From: Tatumella saanichensis
GTDB taxonomy: Bacteria; Pseudomonadota; Gammaproteobacteria; Enterobacterales; Enterobacteriaceae
Length of the DNA: 64,000 bases
Assembly: GCF_000439375.1 (NCBI RefSeq)
Contig: NZ_ATMI01000012.1
Span: forward strand, 102,985-166,984
Reading direction: 5' to 3'
In this document: piece by piece, positions 19,284-30,397 of the stretch
Numbering within the stretch: position 1 is the stretch's first letter
Layout: each line of letters begins with the position of its first letter
Notes under the pieces: generated by a model
What the model was told of the DNA's origin: nothing
Database searches by the model: none
Seen by the model: the letters and a program-made list of their open reading frames with translations, nothing else
Position numbers and translations under genes: made by a program

Positions 19284-19426
19284 GCAGGGTTCCTTAAACA
19301 AGCAGGCGATCAGGCTATCGGTAAACGGCGCTTATTTTACCTGCCTGACCCATGATGTCACCCTTTTTACATTCGGCACCCTTCATTGCCATAATCGAAT
19401 AGTATGTTGTAACTAAAGTGGCTACC

Positions 19427-19450
19427 AAAAAAACAGAGCCTGTGGCTCTG
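19427..19450 (-). terminator. Rho-independent terminator of lapAB
   Basis: On the minus strand CAGAGCC and GGCTCTG form a 7-bp stem with a three-base loop, followed by seven T residues, directly after the lapB stop. Confidence 0.9.
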
Positions 19451-19458
19451 CCTTGTGG

Positions 19459-20628
19459 TTATTGACCATCTAGACCACGGATCGGTTTGACAGAGGCCCA
19501 CGTGCGGCAGGACGGGCAATGCCAATAAATCGCATGGGCGGTGAAACCGCATTTCTGACAGCGATAACGGGGTTTAGTGCGAATTTGTTCTCCAACCATG
19601 TTCCGCAGTACCGCTAAACTCTGTTTAGCACGACCGTCCTCAGCATCTTGGAGATAATAGTTGATCAGACGATGAAAGCCACGGGTAGTAGGATGGTTTT
19701 CTAACTGCTTGGTCAGAAACACCTGCGCCGACTCTGAACCTTCGTTAATATCAAGAATGTCCGCCAAATAAAGTTCAGCAGCGTTACCGGTTTCATCCGC
19801 TACACAGCGCTGCAAAAATTCCAGCCAAGGCTGCGGGGTGTTCAAGCGCTGATAACAAGCTTCCATCAATGGAAGAACTTCACTGATAAAATCAGGATCC
19901 TGTTGCAGTACCCGCTGCATGCTTTGCACCGCTTTCTGGTCTTCCCCTTTTTCGATATAGATCCGTCCCATCATAATAGAAATCCGGGCACAGTTTTTAT
20001 CCGCAGACTCCCCTTTTTTCAGCAGGCTAAGTCCTTTATCTAAATCGTCACTGCTCATCGCCTGTAACGCCAGTTCACAGTAAAGATGAGCAATCACCGT
20101 CTTCTGTTTGCTCTGGCCCAGTTTTACTAATCGTTCAGCGGTATCAATCGCCTGGCTCCAATCACTGGTCAGTTGATAGATTTGCAGTAACTGCTGCAAA
20201 GCACTTTCACGAAAATCGGTTTCATCAGTCAATTGGGCAAACATATCTTCAGCGCGGTCATAGAGGCCGGCAGCCAGATAATCGCGCCCTAACTGCTGAA
20301 CCGCCAGTAAGCGCTGGTCATAATCCAGTGATGTGCTTTCCATCAGAGACTGGTGAATGCGGATCGCGCGATCCACTTCGCCACGAGAGCGAAACAGGTT
20401 GCCTAAGGTAAGATGCGCTTCTATCGCCCCACTGTCTTCTTTAAGCATATCGAGAAACAGATCAACGGCTTTATCCTGCTGGTTAGACAGCAAGAAGTTA
20501 ACCCCGGTGACATAGTCCCGTGACAGACGGTTAGCCTCCTGCTGTTTATCCTGATGCGCACTTCGCCGCCCCATATACCAGCCATAGGCGGCAGCAACAG
20601 GCAGAAGCAGAAACAACAGCTCGAGCAT
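19459..20628 (-). CDS. lapB: LapB (YciM), LPS assembly regulator
   Basis: A 389-residue inner-membrane-anchored protein. It has an N-terminal membrane helix (residues about 2-18), TPR repeats through the middle (about 35-350) and a C-terminal rubredoxin-like metal knot with paired CxxC motifs (CQKCGF and CPSC). LapB binds FtsH and promotes degradation of LpxC, balancing LPS with phospholipid synthesis; the metal knot is needed for activity. It lies six bases downstream of lapA in the conserved lapAB order. Confidence 0.97.
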   Translation of the reverse strand: MLELLFLLLPVAAAYGWYMGRRSAHQDKQQEANRLSRDYVTGVNFLLSNQQDKAVDLFLDMLKEDSGAIEAHLTLGNLFRSRGEVDRAIRIHQSLMESTSLDYDQRLLAVQQLGRDYLAAGLYDRAEDMFAQLTDETDFRESALQQLLQIYQLTSDWSQAIDTAERLVKLGQSKQKTVIAHLYCELALQAMSSDDLDKGLSLLKKGESADKNCARISIMMGRIYIEKGEDQKAVQSMQRVLQQDPDFISEVLPLMEACYQRLNTPQPWLEFLQRCVADETGNAAELYLADILDINEGSESAQVFLTKQLENHPTTRGFHRLINYYLQDAEDGRAKQSLAVLRNMVGEQIRTKPRYRCQKCGFTAHAIYWHCPSCRTWASVKPIRGLDGQ

Positions 20629-20634
20629 AGAGGG

Positions 20635-20925
20635 TTATTCCTTCACCACAGCTTTGCCGGTGCCGGTTGAGGTCGAAGTTTCAAGACGTTTGATTTTACG
20701 CTGAGCGTGGGACAACGCCAGGCGGACTCGCAGCCAGAACAGACCACAGATTACCCAGCCGAGGATAAAACCGGCACCAAACAAGGTGGCCAGCAATGTC
20801 GACACGCGATAATCGCCCTGAGCAAGCAGATAATTAAAAGTCACAACTTGGTCATTTTTCGATCCAAGGGTAATGGAGATAATAAAAATGAACAGTACGA
20901 CTAAAAAAATCACTAAATATTTCAC
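20635..20925 (-). CDS. lapA: LapA (YciS), inner-membrane protein
   Basis: A 96-residue protein with two membrane helices (about residues 3-22 and 42-66) and a short basic cytoplasmic tail. It matches the DUF1049/LapA family. LapA is co-expressed with LapB and associates with the LPS transport machinery in E. coli. It is the first gene of lapAB. Confidence 0.95.
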   Translation of the reverse strand: MKYLVIFLVVLFIFIISITLGSKNDQVVTFNYLLAQGDYRVSTLLATLFGAGFILGWVICGLFWLRVRLALSHAQRKIKRLETSTSTGTGKAVVKE

Positions 20926-21081
20926 AATGCATCCTGTTATCGTGTTTTCCGTGGGGGTCCCGTGACCGGCAACCTACTGTTGCACTGTCTGCACGAAACC
21001 GTCTGCCTGCACCCTCCTATTATGGGGATGCAAACGCCTTTTACAATCATACTTTGCATTAAGCTAGACGAATAACGCCCT

Positions 21082-21804
21082 TCAGGGCCGTCTTACCGGC
21101 ATTTTTAACAGCCAGCACAGTAAGCAAACCCATACCGCGGCCACTGATATTGACATTATAACATCCCGTGGCCAGTGCATGCCCATTGCCATCCGACTCC
21201 ACATCACCATGATTGCCCAGCCAAACACCACACCGACGACCCAGCGATGACGGGTTGGCTTTACCAGCGCTAAGATAAGCAGTGCCCAGCAAGCGGCAAA
21301 CATACTGTGCCCTGAAGGGAAAGCATAGCCGGTTTCCTCTTCCCAGTGCTGTTTCAGAAACCCTGGTAGTTGAGGGTAGCCTGCAGTGACTTGAATCACC
21401 CACTGACGGCGTTCCGCGGTTGGCTGCTGATAAAAATCTGTGGTCGGGGTTCCAGTGACCTGCTGCATCCATACGGCGTAGGGACGGGGCTCCTTGACCT
21501 GGTGCTTAATCAGGGTGTTGATCCCCTGACCGCCCCATACCACTGCAACAATAAGCAGTGCCGCTTTCAATAGTTCAGTGCGGCCTGCCCCCTGCCTGCG
21601 TAGATAACTCAACAGCGCTACACCAAGTACCAGGGTGCTGACAACTCCCCACGGTCGAGTGACCGTTTGCGTCATGGCATAGAGAAATGGCAGTGCCGGC
21701 TGCGATGAGTGCGGTTGCCATTGCCAGCCGGAGCACCAGACGGCTACCGGCAATATCAAGAGGACCAGCATGCCGCTGCCGACCGTTGTTATCAGTTGTC
21801 GCAT
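21082..21804 (-). CDS. pgpB: Phosphatidylglycerophosphatase B (PAP2 family)
   Basis: A 240-residue integral membrane phosphatase that acts on phosphatidylglycerol phosphate and undecaprenyl pyrophosphate. The three PAP2 motifs are visible: KHQVKEPRPY (about residue 102), PSGHS (about 163) and SRMAMGMHWPRDV (about 203). Multiple membrane helices flank them. The ATG at 21804 (MRQL) follows AAGG; a GTG three codons earlier overlaps that site and is less likely. It is divergent from ribA. Confidence 0.93.
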   Translation of the reverse strand: MRQLITTVGSGMLVLLILPVAVWCSGWQWQPHSSQPALPFLYAMTQTVTRPWGVVSTLVLGVALLSYLRRQGAGRTELLKAALLIVAVVWGGQGINTLIKHQVKEPRPYAVWMQQVTGTPTTDFYQQPTAERRQWVIQVTAGYPQLPGFLKQHWEEETGYAFPSGHSMFAACWALLILALVKPTRHRWVVGVVFGWAIMVMWSRMAMGMHWPRDVIMSISVAAVWVCLLCWLLKMPVRRP

Positions 21805-22015
21805 TATCAACACCTTGTTTGCGCTGTCTTTGTCAAAATAAGTATTACCTTTCCCTGCAGATTACCCTTATCCTGCTGGGTGTCGGATTGTGCTACTCGT
21901 GCCGGGCATGGCAGAGATTAATACCGACACAGTGACAATTATGGCACAATAAACGATTGAACTCTGGCATTCAGAGTGCTGATAACCCTACAGTTTTATA
22001 GTCGCGGAGTTTGAC

Positions 22016-22618
22016 ATGCAACTTAAGCGGGTGGCACAGGCCACACTGCCCACACCATGGGGTGACTTCCTGATGGTGGGTTTTGAAGAAATAAAGACCG
22101 GTAAAGATCACGTTGCGCTGGTGTATGGGGATATTTCCGGGAGTGCACCAGTGCTGGCCCGGGTCCACTCTGAATGTTTGACCGGTGATGCCCTGTTCAG
22201 TTTACGTTGTGACTGTGGCTTCCAGCTTGAGGCAGCCTTGAGCGCTATTGCTGCCGAAGGGCGTGGCGTGCTGCTCTATCACCGTCAGGAAGGACGTAAT
22301 ATCGGCCTACTGAATAAGATCCGTGCCTATGCATTGCAGGATCAAGGGCTGGATACCGTCGAAGCCAACTTGAAATTGGGCTTCAAAGCCGATGAACGTG
22401 ATTTCACATTATGTGCAGAGATGTTCAACTTGTTGGATGTTCAAGCGGTTCGTTTGCTGACCAATAATCCACGCAAGGTCGCTGTCCTTTCCGAAGCAGG
22501 CATCAATATCAGTGAGCGAGTGCCACTAGAAGTCGGCCGCAACCCAAAAAATACCGGTTATTTAGATACCAAGGCATTGAAAATGGGTCATTTCCTACAC
22601 CACGACGATAACGACTGA
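22016..22618 (+). CDS. ribA: GTP cyclohydrolase II
   Basis: A 200-residue enzyme that opens the GTP ring in the first committed step of riboflavin synthesis. The zinc ligands Cys54, Cys65 and Cys67 ([14 protein letters not shown]) are present, as are the [10 protein letters not shown] and LLTNNPRKV motifs. It is a stand-alone RibA without the RibB domain. An inverted-repeat hairpin follows the stop. Confidence 0.98.
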   Translation: MQLKRVAQATLPTPWGDFLMVGFEEIKTGKDHVALVYGDISGSAPVLARVHSECLTGDALFSLRCDCGFQLEAALSAIAAEGRGVLLYHRQEGRNIGLLNKIRAYALQDQGLDTVEANLKLGFKADERDFTLCAEMFNLLDVQAVRLLTNNPRKVAVLSEAGINISERVPLEVGRNPKNTGYLDTKALKMGHFLHHDDND

Positions 22619-22631
22619 TCCTGAATGACTG

Positions 22632-22661
22632 ACTGCTGTGGCGAGCCTTCACCACAGCAGT
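22632..22661. terminator. Hairpin after ribA, overlapping the end of the small membrane ORF
   Basis: ACTGCTGTGG and CCACAGCAGT form a perfect 10-bp stem with a 10-base loop between the convergent ribA and small membrane-protein genes. There is no long U-tract. The arm resembles the hairpin at 5653-5688 (shared GCTGTGG). Confidence 0.6.
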
Positions 22662-22810
22662 ATTCCCCCTATTGCCAGCAGTAGCCAGAACGCGATACAA
22701 CAGACGAGCGCGGCTATCCAGATCCCCAACCGCTGCCCCCATTCTGGCGGGGCGTATTTCCGCGCGGCAACTTTTTGCCGAGAATAGCCAAACAGTCCCA
22801 TGATGATCAT
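22649..22810 (-). CDS. Small membrane protein downstream of cysB (YmiA-like by position)
   Basis: A 53-residue protein with a basic N-terminal half and one strong hydrophobic helix (residues about 29-52) ending in Trp. It occupies the place of E. coli ymiA, just after cysB on the same strand, and shares only a general layout with it, so the name is not applied. The ATG at 22810 has AGGA six bases upstream. The frame is open to another ATG at 22867, which would add a CRWC-containing N-terminus but has no good ribosome binding site. Function is unknown. Confidence 0.6.
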   Translation of the reverse strand: MIIMGLFGYSRQKVAARKYAPPEWGQRLGIWIAALVCCIAFWLLLAIGGILLW

Positions 22811-22915
22811 CAGCAATCCTTGCCTACGCATGATTTTACCGGCACACCACCGGCAGTCCTCGGCCATTTTGACAATGACTCAATACCGGCGGCCTGATCC
22901 TAATCAACAGAATGC

Positions 22916-23917
<1,002 letters not shown>

Positions 23918-24051
23918 TTAACGCCTGTATTCTTGTAAAGACAGGTCTTATAGATAACGGATTGATCAACAGAATACACACCCGGTGTGACTATAACCAT
24001 TGTATCATCACAAGCATATTAACAGAACTAATGGATATAGCCTCAGGACGC

Positions 24052-24076
24052 AAAAAGGCCAGCATACGCTGGCCTT
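24052..24076 (-). terminator. Rho-independent terminator of topA
   Basis: On the minus strand AAGGCCAGC and GCTGGCCTT form a 9-bp stem with a four-base loop, followed by a run of five T residues, 14 bases after the topA stop. Confidence 0.9.
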
Positions 24077-24089
24077 AAGTACTCGGCAG

Positions 24090-26687
24090 TTACTTCTTCG
24101 CTTCCTGCCATTTCCCGTCAATATAGAACATTGACCAACCGGTGGCTTTCCCGTCTTTTTCAGAAGAGATATATTGCTGCTTAGTTTTGCGACTAAAACG
24201 GACCAGGGTTTTATTACCTGCCGGGTCCGCAGCGGGGGCCTCGGTCAGATAAGCAAACTTCTGCGGCAGTCGGTCGTTAAAACGTTGGAGTTCTTCCACC
24301 AACGGTGCTCGCGTTTCCCGAGATTTCGGGAACGTGTTGGCCGCTAGGAAAATCCCCGCAGCCCCGTCACGCAGTACAAAATAAGCGTCTGATTTTTCAC
24401 AAGGCAACTCAGGTAATGGAACCGGATCTTCTTTCGGCGGTGCCACATCACCATTACGCAGGATCTTACGGGTATTTTTACAGTCATCGTTAGTACAGGC
24501 CATGTACTTGCCGAAACGCCCCATTTTCAGGTGCATTTCGCTGCCACATTTTTCGCATTCGACTACCGGACCGTCATACCCTTTAATACGGAACTCACCC
24601 TGCTCGATTTCGTAACCGTCGCAACTCGGGTTGTTACCACAGACATGCAGTTTACGTTTTTCGTCGATCAGATAGCTGTCCATCGCGGTGCCACATTTAC
24701 GACAACGCGGACGGGCACGCAGGGCATTGGTTTCTGCATCGTCCCCTTCCAGAATATTCAAAACTTCATTTTCCGGAATCAGGTTAATGGTCTGCTTACA
24801 GCGCTCTTTCGGTGGCAGCGCATAACCTGAACAGCCCAGGAATACTCCCGTGGTGGCCGTACGGATCCCCATTTCGCGCTCGCAAGTTGGGCACGCAATC
24901 GAGGTTAGCACCATCTGGTTCGGCTTCATGCCGCCCTGTTCCGGATCTTTATCGGCCTGCTCGAGCTGTTGGCTAAAATCAGTAAAAAAGTTATCTAATA
25001 CCGCACGCCATTCGGCTTTTTCATTGGCCACTTGGTCAAGGTTATCTTCCATACGGGCGGTAAAATCGTAGTTCATCAGTTCGCGGAAGTTATCTTCCAA
25101 GCGATCGGTGACGATTTCCCCCATCTTCTCGGCATAGAAACGACGGCTTTCGACACGCACGTAACCCCGGTCTTGGATGGTGGAGATAATTGAGGCATAG
25201 GTTGAAGGACGACCGATACCTCGTTTTTCCAGCTCACGGACCAGCGATGCTTCACTGAAACGGGCCGGTGGCTTAGTGAAATGCTGTGCCGGGATCACTT
25301 CCGTCAGGGTTGGCTGTTCACCCACCTCTATCGGAGGCAGCGTCAAGTCATCATCATTCTTACGCAGTGCCGGCATTACCCGCGTCCAACCATCAAAACG
25401 CAGGGTACGGCCTTTGGCTTTCAGGCGGTAATCCCCCGCCACCACCGTCAGGGTGGTAGAGTCGTATTTAGCCGCGACCATCTGACAGGCCACAAACTGT
25501 CGCCAGATCAATTGATAGAGTTTCTGCGCATCCGCTTCCATATCCTTCAACTGTTCAGATACCACATTGACGTCTGAAGGACGGATAGCTTCATGGGCTT
25601 CTTGAGAATTATCTTTGTTGGCATACACCGTCGCTTCTTTCGGCAGATACTTATCTCCGAAATTTTCCGAAACGTAACCACGGGCCATAGCGATGGCATC
25701 CTGACTCAAGTTCGTCGAGTCGGTACGCATATAAGTGATATGACCAGCTTCATAAAGGCGCTGGGCCAGCATCATGGTTTTCTTAACACCGTAACCGAGA
25801 CGCGTACTGGCTGCCTGCTGCAGTGTCGACGTAATAAACGGTGCACTGGGTTTACTGCTGGTCGGCTTATCTTCACGCTCGATCACCTGATAGCGGGCGT
25901 TCTCCAACGCGCTCACCGCAGACATCGTGGTCTCTTTGCTCACTGGACGGAAGGCTTTGTCGCCTTGGTGGGTCACACGCATCAACAACTCAGCACCCTG
26001 TGGGGTATTAAGACGCGCATCCACTTCCCAGTATTCTTCTGGTACAAAGGCTTTGATTTCCCGCTCACGCTCGACCACAAGGCGCACGGCCACTGACTGG
26101 ACGCGGCCTGCGGATAAGCCACGGGCCACTTTTTTCCACAATAGCGGAGAGACCATATAGCCCACCACTCGATCCATAAAGCGACGGGCCTGCTGGGCAT
26201 TAACACGGTCAATATTCAGCTCGCCCGGTTCTTCAAATGCCTGACGAATCGCATTTTTGGTTATTTCGTTAAACACGACACGACTAAAACGGGTATCATC
26301 GCCGCCAATCACTTCCCGCAGATGCCAAGCAATAGCTTCCCCTTCTCGGTCCAAATCCGTTGCCAGATAGATGTGATCCGCATCGGCCGCCAGAGCCTGC
26401 AACTCAGAAACAACTTTCTCTTTACCTGGTAAAATTTGGTAATTAGCTTTCCAGCCATGCCAAGGATCGACACCCATACGGTGAACCAGCGCACTTTTCT
26501 CGTCTTTTTTAACGCCTTTGGCGGCTTTTGCTTTACCGGTTTCCGCCGTCTTTTTAGCCAGTGAACCACTGGTTGGCAGATCACGAATATGCCCGACGCT
26601 GGACTTCACAACAAAGCCACTGCCAAGGTATTTATTAATAGTTTTTGCCTTTGCCGGTGACTCAACAATAACGAGTGCTTTACCCAT
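24090..26687 (-). CDS. topA: DNA topoisomerase I
   Basis: An 865-residue type IA topoisomerase, the same length as the E. coli enzyme, which relaxes negative supercoils. The TOPRIM domain is N-terminal ([12 protein letters not shown], then [13 protein letters not shown] near residue 110). The active-site Tyr lies in [10 protein letters not shown] near residue 319. Three C-terminal Cys4 zinc motifs (CPTCE, CRKCG, CEKCG) follow, then zinc-less ribbons. The start [13 protein letters not shown] matches the family. It is transcribed alone. Confidence 0.98.
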   Translation of the reverse strand: MGKALVIVESPAKAKTINKYLGSGFVVKSSVGHIRDLPTSGSLAKKTAETGKAKAAKGVKKDEKSALVHRMGVDPWHGWKANYQILPGKEKVVSELQALAADADHIYLATDLDREGEAIAWHLREVIGGDDTRFSRVVFNEITKNAIRQAFEEPGELNIDRVNAQQARRFMDRVVGYMVSPLLWKKVARGLSAGRVQSVAVRLVVEREREIKAFVPEEYWEVDARLNTPQGAELLMRVTHQGDKAFRPVSKETTMSAVSALENARYQVIEREDKPTSSKPSAPFITSTLQQAASTRLGYGVKKTMMLAQRLYEAGHITYMRTDSTNLSQDAIAMARGYVSENFGDKYLPKEATVYANKDNSQEAHEAIRPSDVNVVSEQLKDMEADAQKLYQLIWRQFVACQMVAAKYDSTTLTVVAGDYRLKAKGRTLRFDGWTRVMPALRKNDDDLTLPPIEVGEQPTLTEVIPAQHFTKPPARFSEASLVRELEKRGIGRPSTYASIISTIQDRGYVRVESRRFYAEKMGEIVTDRLEDNFRELMNYDFTARMEDNLDQVANEKAEWRAVLDNFFTDFSQQLEQADKDPEQGGMKPNQMVLTSIACPTCEREMGIRTATTGVFLGCSGYALPPKERCKQTINLIPENEVLNILEGDDAETNALRARPRCRKCGTAMDSYLIDEKRKLHVCGNNPSCDGYEIEQGEFRIKGYDGPVVECEKCGSEMHLKMGRFGKYMACTNDDCKNTRKILRNGDVAPPKEDPVPLPELPCEKSDAYFVLRDGAAGIFLAANTFPKSRETRAPLVEELQRFNDRLPQKFAYLTEAPAADPAGNKTLVRFSRKTKQQYISSEKDGKATGWSMFYIDGKWQEAKK

Positions 26688-27049
26688 AGATAACTTTACC
26701 TAATAAAAACGTCCTGAAGAACGGGAGAGGATAACTCCCCTGATTTGCAACAACTCTGATTGTCGCCGATTTCCGCAGTTCACAATAAAAAACCAGTGAT
26801 TACTGATAATAGCCTAGGAATAACAGGTTGATTGAAATAATCTTTTATCCCGATCCGCCCGCTGGCTGTGATGCAGACTCCCTGATTCGCAAATCGTCCA
26901 CACTGTACCTGATAAAATCCTTTACGCAACTTTATTAGCACGCTGCCATCTTGGCGGCTGACTCTGCGGGCAAAATTTTTTGCGCCAAGCACACCTCCAA
27001 GGATATCCTTATACTGACAAAGGATATCTCTTTAAGGAAGACCACTGCC
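26688..27049. other. topA-yciN divergent intergenic region
   Basis: This 362-bp stretch must carry the topA promoters (leftward) and the yciN promoter (rightward). A 70-codon minus-strand frame at 26780-26992 begins with a GTG too close to its only GGAGG and resembles nothing I know, so it is not called. The right end holds the AAGGATATC repeats described separately. Confidence 0.55.
26999..27028 (+). promoter_or_regulatory. Repeated AAGGATATC motif in front of yciN
   Basis: AAGGATATC occurs at 26999-27007 and again at 27020-27028, exactly 21 bp (two helical turns) apart. The first copy extends to the perfect 12-bp palindrome AAGGATATCCTT. A TATACT that could be a -10 box lies between them at 27010-27015. 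The arrangement looks like a regulator site straddling the promoter. Confidence 0.45.
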
Positions 27050-27298
27050 ATGACAATTGCACAACCTAAGGACGCACAAACACTGCTGGATCTGGCCTGT
27101 CAATATAGCTGCCATCACCCTCAGTATTTTTCGGATTTTCGCGTGACCGCAGTCAGCCAGCACGATGATCTACTGATATTCAATGGACCATTATTCACCG
27201 CGCCGGATGGTGCCCCGACGCCACAGACCCTAGCGATGTTCAATATCCTCAAATTCCTCACTGTGGAACTGTCGCCACATTACTGTCTGAAACAATAA
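27050..27298 (+). CDS. yciN: YciN family protein
   Basis: An 82-residue small protein, one residue shorter than E. coli YciN (83), and in the same place beside topA. Shared features are the central FNGPLF / FTGDYF segment and the C-terminal FNILKFL-type helix. Sequence identity to the E. coli protein is modest as I recall it. The ATG at 27050 follows AAGGAAG; the longer open frame upstream has no support. Function is unknown. Confidence 0.82.
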   Translation: MTIAQPKDAQTLLDLACQYSCHHPQYFSDFRVTAVSQHDDLLIFNGPLFTAPDGAPTPQTLAMFNILKFLTVELSPHYCLKQ

Positions 27299-27317
27299 CC
27301 CCGGGACAAGCCCGGGG
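27299..27317 (+). terminator. Hairpin after yciN
   Basis: CCCCGGG and CCCGGGG pair over a five-base loop immediately after the yciN stop. No U-tract follows on the plus strand. It lies between convergent yciN and sohB. Confidence 0.6.
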
Positions 27318-27346
27318 TCTACATACAGAAGGCGTTAACCTCACCC

Positions 27347-28393
27347 TCAGAGTAGCGGTTTTTCGCTACGCTGCCACCATTTCAGTAACAAACGGTCAAC
27401 TGCCTGTGCGCTGCTGCCGGTGAAACGCTCCAGCAGGCTTTTCTTTTTACCGTAAGTGACCGAGAGGATGCGGAAGTTATCCATCTTGCGGATGATCACT
27501 TCATCACTGGTGGCAATCTCATCTACCAGCCCGTTTTCTAATGCCTGACGACCGTACCAATGTTCACCGGTGGCCACGGACTCAATGTCCAGTGACGGGC
27601 GCATCTGATGAACAAAGGATTTGAATAACTGATGAGTTTCGTTGAGGTCTTCACGGAATTTTTCACGGCCTTGTTCGGTATTCTCCCCGAGTAATGTCAA
27701 GGTACGTTTGTACTGCCCTGCGGTATGAAGTTCAATGTCCACATCGTTGCGCTTCAGTAAACGGTTAAAGTTAGGCACTTGGGCGACAACACCGATAGAA
27801 CCAATAATAGCAAAAGGTGCTGACACGATATGTGATGCCACACAGGCCATCATATAGCCGCCACTGGCAGCCACTTTATCCACTACCGCAGTCAGGGGTA
27901 AACCATGATCTTTAATACGCTGTAACTGTGATGCTGCCAGCCCATATCCATGCACTACACCGCCGGGACTTTCCAAGCGTAACAGCACCTCGTCGCCGGG
28001 GGTTGCCACTGACAACACCGCAGAGATCTCTTTACGCAATGAGCTGACTTCACTGGCATCCATGCTGCCTTTAAAATCCAGCAGGAATAGCGTGTGTTTA
28101 GCCGACGTCTCGCTGCCCTGTTTCGCTCTCGATTTCTCCTGTTTAGCCTCAAGTTTCTGTTTTTTCTTTTCAGCTTTCAGATAGGCTTTTTGTTCAGCCT
28201 CCGGTAGTTTGGCCAGTGCTAAGGTTTTCTTTAGCGCCTGATAATCTTCCCCAGGATGCCCCAGACGCAACTGCCCCTGACCTTCCTTTTTCTTTGATGA
28301 AAGGCTAAAAATCACCGCCACCAGGGCGATCACTGCAATCACAAAAGTGACGATTTTCGCCAGAAACAAGCCATATTCTGCAATGAAACTCAC
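27347..28393 (-). CDS. sohB: SohB, inner-membrane S49-family peptidase
   Basis: A 348-residue membrane protease related to SppA. It has N-terminal membrane segments (residues about 8-30), a charged linker rich in Lys and Glu (about 60-95), then the S49 domain. The nucleophile Ser lies in VAASGGYMMA and the general-base Lys probably in the GQYKRTL segment. E. coli SohB was found as a multicopy suppressor of htrA (degP) loss; natural substrates are not well defined. Confidence 0.95.
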   Translation of the reverse strand: MSFIAEYGLFLAKIVTFVIAVIALVAVIFSLSSKKKEGQGQLRLGHPGEDYQALKKTLALAKLPEAEQKAYLKAEKKKQKLEAKQEKSRAKQGSETSAKHTLFLLDFKGSMDASEVSSLRKEISAVLSVATPGDEVLLRLESPGGVVHGYGLAASQLQRIKDHGLPLTAVVDKVAASGGYMMACVASHIVSAPFAIIGSIGVVAQVPNFNRLLKRNDVDIELHTAGQYKRTLTLLGENTEQGREKFREDLNETHQLFKSFVHQMRPSLDIESVATGEHWYGRQALENGLVDEIATSDEVIIRKMDNFRILSVTYGKKKSLLERFTGSSAQAVDRLLLKWWQRSEKPLL

Positions 28394-28538
28394 TCAGTCC
28401 ACCTTAGTTACTTCGGTTAAATTCCCGTTTAGCCGGGCCCGGCCAGATATCACAGACCGGAACACTAACTGCATATTGTCCTAGTGTACCATATGATAAA
28501 TTGGCTGCTAACTGCATGAAATAAGATAAGGAACGGCT

Positions 28539-29300
28539 ATGAATGCTACTGTCACGCCCAAATTATTGGAAAATCGTACCCTGCTTATCACTGGCGCCAG
28601 CGAAGGCATCGGCCGTGAAGCAGCCCTGACTTTTGCCCGACAAGGGGCGCGGCTGGTCTTACACGGGCGGAACCTGCAAAAACTTGAACGCGTTCGTTCG
28701 GAAATTAGCCAACTGGGGCTGCAACCCGCAGAGATAGTGTTGCTCGATTTTGCCACTGCCAGCGCTGCTGACTGTGACGCTTTTGCCAACCAGGTCGCCG
28801 CGCTGACTCCACAGTTGGATGCAGTGCTGCATAATGCCAGCATCCTCGGCAGTATCTGTGCAATGGCAGATATCCCCGCCGAGGAATGGTTACAGGTCAT
28901 GCAAGTCAATGTGAATACCACCTTTTTCCTCGCACGTGCCCTACTGCCACTGCTGTTAAAAGCGCCTCAGGCTACGCTGCTGCTAACCACCTCAAGTGTC
29001 GGCCGTCAGGGACGTGCCGGCTGGGGGAGCTATGCGGTATCAAAATTTGCCACGGAAGGAATGATGCAAGTGCTGGCGGAGGAGTATCGCGATCAGGGCT
29101 TGAAGGTGTATGCCATCAATCCGGGAGGGACTCGCACGGGGATGCGTGCTGCCGCTTTCCCTGAAGAGAACCCGCAATTGTTAAAAACGCCTGCTGACCT
29201 GATGCCCGTCTATCTTGAGTTGATCAGTGGTAACAGTGCTCTACCTTCAGGAAGCAGCATCGATGCCCAGCCGGGTCGAAAAGCGGGACCGGCCAGTTAA
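28539..29300 (+). CDS. yciK: YciK, short-chain dehydrogenase/reductase
   Basis: A 253-residue SDR, similar in length and sequence to E. coli YciK. It has GASEGIGREAA near residue 21, HNAS near residue 95, TTSSVGRQGRAGWGSY around 150 with catalytic YAVSK, and INPGGTRTGMRA near 193. The substrate is unknown. In E. coli it is followed by btuR on the same strand; here the next gene is rluB, convergent, after only 51 bases, so btuR is missing from this place. Confidence 0.92.
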   Translation: MNATVTPKLLENRTLLITGASEGIGREAALTFARQGARLVLHGRNLQKLERVRSEISQLGLQPAEIVLLDFATASAADCDAFANQVAALTPQLDAVLHNASILGSICAMADIPAEEWLQVMQVNVNTTFFLARALLPLLLKAPQATLLLTTSSVGRQGRAGWGSYAVSKFATEGMMQVLAEEYRDQGLKVYAINPGGTRTGMRAAAFPEENPQLLKTPADLMPVYLELISGNSALPSGSSIDAQPGRKAGPAS

Positions 29301-29306
29301 AGAGAT

Positions 29307-29329
29307 AAAAAACCCGCCGAGTGGCGGGT
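29307..29329 (-). terminator. Terminator between yciK and rluB
   Basis: ACCCGCC and GGCGGGT pair over four bases. On the minus strand the stem is followed by six T residues, so it is a canonical terminator for rluB; for yciK it lacks a T-run but may still act. Confidence 0.85.
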
Positions 29330-29351
29330 CTTGTAGAGAACAACGACGGTA

Positions 29352-30272
29352 TTAGCGTTGTCCTTGGGTACGTTTCGATGCTGGACGAGCAGTGGCACTA
29401 CGGCTGCTGCCATTGCGGCGGCCATTACCATTGCTGCTAATCTGACTGTGACGTTTTACCGCACGACGTATCTGATTGGCTTTGGTACGGCGACGATCTT
29501 TCTCAACGGCCAGTTTGGTTTCAGTCTCTTCCGGCATATCCACTAATTGACGCAGGTAGTTCACCGACGTCAGATCCATTTCGGTATAACCTCCCCGTGG
29601 TAGACCTTTCGGCAACGGAAGATCACCATAACGGACACGGATCAGACGGCTGACTTGCACGCCAACGGCCTCCCACAGGCGACGAACTTCACGGTTACGC
29701 CCTTCGGTAAGGGTGACGTTGTACCACTGATTGAGGCCTTCGCCGCCAGCAAATTTCAGGGTTTTGAACGCCGCAGGACCGTCTTCCAATTGTACGCCGA
29801 CGCTCAGTTGACGGATTTTATCGTCATCAATCTGACCAAACACGCGCACCGCGTATTCACGCTCCACTTCACGGCTAGGGTGCATCAAGCGGTTTGCCAG
29901 TTCACCATCGGTGGTAAACAGTAGAAGACCACAGGTGTTGACATCTAAACGGCCAACGGCAATCCAGCGGGCACCGTTTAAACGGGGCAGACGATCGAAC
30001 ACCGTTGGCCGCCCTTCAGGATCATTACGGGTACAAAGCTCACCTTCCGGCTTATAGTAGGCCAGTACGCGGCAAATTTGAGTTTCCCCTTCCTGGACAC
30101 GAACCAGATGACCGTCGATACGGATCTTCAGGGAAGCATTGACCTCAACACGATCACCCAGGGTGGCGATTTTTCCGTCCACACTGACGCGCCCGGCAGA
30201 AATGATGGTTTCAATTTCACGGCGAGAACCATGTCCAGCACGTGCTAACACTTTTTGTAACTTTTCGCTCAT
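29352..30272 (-). CDS. rluB: 23S rRNA pseudouridine(2605) synthase RluB
   Basis: A 306-residue RsuA-family pseudouridine synthase that modifies U2605 of 23S rRNA. An S4 RNA-binding domain (residues 1-60, [15 protein letters not shown]) is followed by the catalytic domain with [12 protein letters not shown], whose Asp (about residue 110) is the nucleophile. The last 60 residues form a basic, Ser/Arg/Asn-rich low-complexity tail, as in E. coli RluB. Confidence 0.96.
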   Translation of the reverse strand: MSEKLQKVLARAGHGSRREIETIISAGRVSVDGKIATLGDRVEVNASLKIRIDGHLVRVQEGETQICRVLAYYKPEGELCTRNDPEGRPTVFDRLPRLNGARWIAVGRLDVNTCGLLLFTTDGELANRLMHPSREVEREYAVRVFGQIDDDKIRQLSVGVQLEDGPAAFKTLKFAGGEGLNQWYNVTLTEGRNREVRRLWEAVGVQVSRLIRVRYGDLPLPKGLPRGGYTEMDLTSVNYLRQLVDMPEETETKLAVEKDRRRTKANQIRRAVKRHSQISSNGNGRRNGSSRSATARPASKRTQGQR

Positions 30273-30397
30273 TGAGCAGCCTCACTGTCGCCTTCCCAGG
30301 CCTCAGGTTTAAGGTGTATTTAATTTAAAATCAAACACTTATATTTAATATCACTGCCATTATACAGGATGAAAACCCGCTTGTAACCTGATTTATC

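Noticed and set aside
24531..26096. Several 90-167 codon plus-strand ORFs inside topA
   Set aside because: They are frame shadows of the strongly conserved topA reading frame.
26780..26992. 70-codon minus-strand ORF between topA and yciN
   Set aside because: Its GTG start is one base from the only GGAGG, no family is recognisable, and the interval is the promoter region of topA. Kept only as a note.
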